Source: Oceanobacillus oncorhynchi (lineage in GTDB: Bacteria > Bacillota > Bacilli > Bacillales > Amphibacillaceae). From it: a DNA stretch of 64,000 nucleotides. The notes below the pieces were generated by a model, which was given only the letters and a program-made list of their open reading frames with translations, was not told where the DNA came from and made no database searches. The position numbers were made by a program, and so were the translations under genes. The stretch's first letter is position 1, and each line of letters opens with the position of its first letter. Below are positions 62,522 through 64,000 of this stretch, in pieces. The DNA lies in NCBI RefSeq assembly GCF_000821065.1, contig NZ_CDGG01000001.1, forward strand, positions 496,001 to 560,000. Reading direction: 5' to 3'.

Positions 62522-63886
62522 ATGGGATCACATGTTATTGATTTACGGATGTTGCAAAATAATTTTAGCACAGAGGAAATGCGCCAGATTTGGAATGATG
62601 AAAATAGATTACAGAAAATCCTTGATGCAGAGGCCTCTCTTGCGCTGGCTCAAAGTGAACTTGGTGTCATTCCGGAAAAAGCGGGAGAAACGATTGCCGA
62701 AGCAGCCAAAATAGAGAATTTTGATGTAGAGGATATTGCGCAGGAGGCAGTAAAATTAAAGCACTCGCTAATGGCTACGGTCAATCAACTGCAGAATCTG
62801 TCTGGTGAGTATGGAGAGTTTGTTCACTTTGGTGTTACTACCCAGGATATTACGGATACCGGAACCATTCTGCAATTAAAAGAGGCGCATCAGATACTAT
62901 TTAGAGATATGAAAGAAACTGCACAATTGCTGGTTGAACTTTCAGATAAATATAAAAATACACCAATGGCTGCACGGACACATGGCATGCAGGGGCTTCC
63001 TACTACATTTGGATTTAAGCTGGCAGTAGTCTTAAGCGAATTTGACCGTCACCTGCAGCGTTTGAAAGAAGCAGAGCCACGTACTTTTACAGGTGTTCTT
63101 GCCGGCGGAGTAGGTACATATGCAGCGCTTGGCAGTATTGGTCCGGAGGTAGAGACGAAGGCATTGGATAAACTGGGCTTATCTTCACCAGATATTTGCT
63201 GGCATTCCTCTCGTGACCGTATTTCGGAGTATGGATCCATTCTTGGACTTGTCAGCGGATCATTAGGCAAGCTGGGTAATGAATTCTATAACTTAATGCG
63301 GACAGAGATTGATGAACTGGAAGAGCCGTTTCAAGCAGGAAATGTTGGTTCGACAACCATGCCGCACAAACGAAATCCCGCTTTGTTTGAAGGAATTGCG
63401 AGCTTGACCAAACCTGTTTTACACAGTGTGAGTCTGCTTCATGAATCATTGATTATGGATCATGAACGGGATGCAAAAAGCTGGAGAAGCGAATGGGTAG
63501 CGTTGCCGGAAATTTGTTTATATCTATCTTCTCAGCTTAAAACCACAATTAATGTATTAAAAGGATTGATTGTGAAGCCGGAAAACATGCTTCGTAATTT
63601 GAATATGCAAGGCGGCTTATTATTATCCGAACGAATTATGTTTGCGTTGTCAGAAAAGGTCGGCAAGCAGACCGCTCATCACCTGGTATACGAGCTGTCT
63701 ATGAAATCCTACGAAGAAAATATTCCGTTTAAAACAACGCTGACGGAAAATGAAGTGGTAAGCAGCGTATTATCAGAGGAGCAAATTGAAGATTTACTGG
63801 ATCCGAGCCAATATACCGGTTTGGCAAGTGAAAAAGTAGAAGAAGTCATTGCGCAAATAAAAAAAGGAGCTCTTTTACATGGGTAA
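62522..63886 (+). CDS. Adenylosuccinate lyase/fumarase superfamily enzyme
   Basis: The 454-residue protein of the class-II fumarase/aspartase fold carries the signature GSTTMPHKRNP near residue 277, with HFGVTTQDITDTG near 102 and ARTHGMQGLPTTFGFKLA near 151. It resembles 3-carboxymuconate cycloisomerase-type and secondary adenylosuccinate lyases rather than the purine operon PurB. The substrate is therefore uncertain. The start is poorly marked (AGAGGA 14 bases upstream). Its end overlaps a GNAT acetyltransferase gene by 8 bases, so the pair works together. Confidence 0.8.
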   Translation: MGSHVIDLRMLQNNFSTEEMRQIWNDENRLQKILDAEASLALAQSELGVIPEKAGETIAEAAKIENFDVEDIAQEAVKLKHSLMATVNQLQNLSGEYGEFVHFGVTTQDITDTGTILQLKEAHQILFRDMKETAQLLVELSDKYKNTPMAARTHGMQGLPTTFGFKLAVVLSEFDRHLQRLKEAEPRTFTGVLAGGVGTYAALGSIGPEVETKALDKLGLSSPDICWHSSRDRISEYGSILGLVSGSLGKLGNEFYNLMRTEIDELEEPFQAGNVGSTTMPHKRNPALFEGIASLTKPVLHSVSLLHESLIMDHERDAKSWRSEWVALPEICLYLSSQLKTTINVLKGLIVKPENMLRNLNMQGGLLLSERIMFALSEKVGKQTAHHLVYELSMKSYEENIPFKTTLTENEVVSSVLSEEQIEDLLDPSQYTGLASEKVEEVIAQIKKGALLHG

Positions 63887-64000
63887 ACTAGCATTCTATC
63901 AAGCTACTGAAGATAATGTATCAGAAATAAAGGAGCTCACATTAAAAGCTTATGCATCCATTCGCGACCTTGGCATTCATTTTGCTGCCGCAACAGCAGA
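63879..64000 (+). CDS. GNAT family N-acetyltransferase, partial (cut by window end)
   Basis: Only 40 residues are present: GKLAFYQATEDNVSEIKELT, then LKAYASIRDLGIHFAAATA. The A-T-x-D-x-x-x-I-x-x-L pattern is the usual start of GNAT domains. AAAAAGGAG lies 9 bases upstream, inside the end of the lyase gene. Confidence 0.65.
   Translation, partial: MGKLAFYQATEDNVSEIKELTLKAYASIRDLGIHFAAATA

Noticed and set aside
1..64000. CRISPR arrays, tRNA and rRNA genes
   Set aside because: No regularly spaced short repeats, cloverleaf-like tracts or rRNA segments were noticed. The island is not next to a tRNA gene in this window.

Overview
The window looks like a chromosomal segment of an endospore-forming, low-GC member of the Bacillaceae. 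Codon use, GGAGG ribosome binding sites and the gene order ywdI-ywdK-gerQ-cwlJ-hemQ-pta-lipL-ywfO-ywgA-ywhD all point to a Bacillus relative. The S-box and manganese riboswitches and the dispersed GC-rich repeats suggest Oceanobacillus or a close genus. No rRNA, tRNA or CRISPR array was seen.

Region 1 (1-43,450) is ordinary core chromosome. It holds an SDR-type threonine dehydrogenase, a TetR/DUF418 divergent pair with visible operators, the ABC-F protein YkpA, YpmR/YpmS, and sulfur amino acid genes: a MetY behind a SAM riboswitch, followed by a methionine gamma-lyase. It continues with a cardiolipin synthase, a thioesterase, YdbS/YdbT, a redox-type HxlR regulator next to an M29 aminopeptidase, RecQ and a CPA1 antiporter. 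A DUF3870 / DUF819 / dipeptide epimerase cluster follows, then a TerC protein behind a yybP-ykoY Mn riboswitch, and OsmC, acyltransferase, YjiH, phasin-like, CHY zinc finger and PlsC genes. Last comes the spore/heme/acetate/lipoate block. In that block cwlJ, a spore cortex-lytic enzyme gene, carries two in-frame nonsense codons, one at the catalytic glutamate, while its partner gerQ is intact.

Region 2 (about 43,460-62,240) is a genomic island of about 18.8 kb inserted after ywhD. It starts with a tyrosine integrase and a DUF3173-type protein that appears to contain the domain twice. Its cargo is mostly on the minus strand: an HTH protein overlapping a small DNA methyltransferase, a related methyltransferase-like protein that has lost its catalytic and cofactor motifs, a serine recombinase, and several unknown genes. 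It also carries three related membrane-anchored coiled-coil proteins: one with a long Ser/Gly/Asn tract, one with an acidic tail, and one zinc-ribbon form that is frameshifted. At the right end is an anti-phage module of AAA ATPase plus DUF4435 protein (PARIS-like, AriA/AriB). The DUF4435 gene is split by a 1.57 kb insertion sequence flanked by a 4-bp GATT duplication; removing the element on paper restores the reading frame exactly. No relaxase, conjugation or replication genes are seen. Long non-coding tracts hold degenerate repeats, gene relics and hairpins.

Region 3 (62,241-64,000) returns to the chromosome with a strong palindromic terminator, an adenylosuccinate lyase/fumarase superfamily enzyme, and the start of a GNAT acetyltransferase cut by the window edge.
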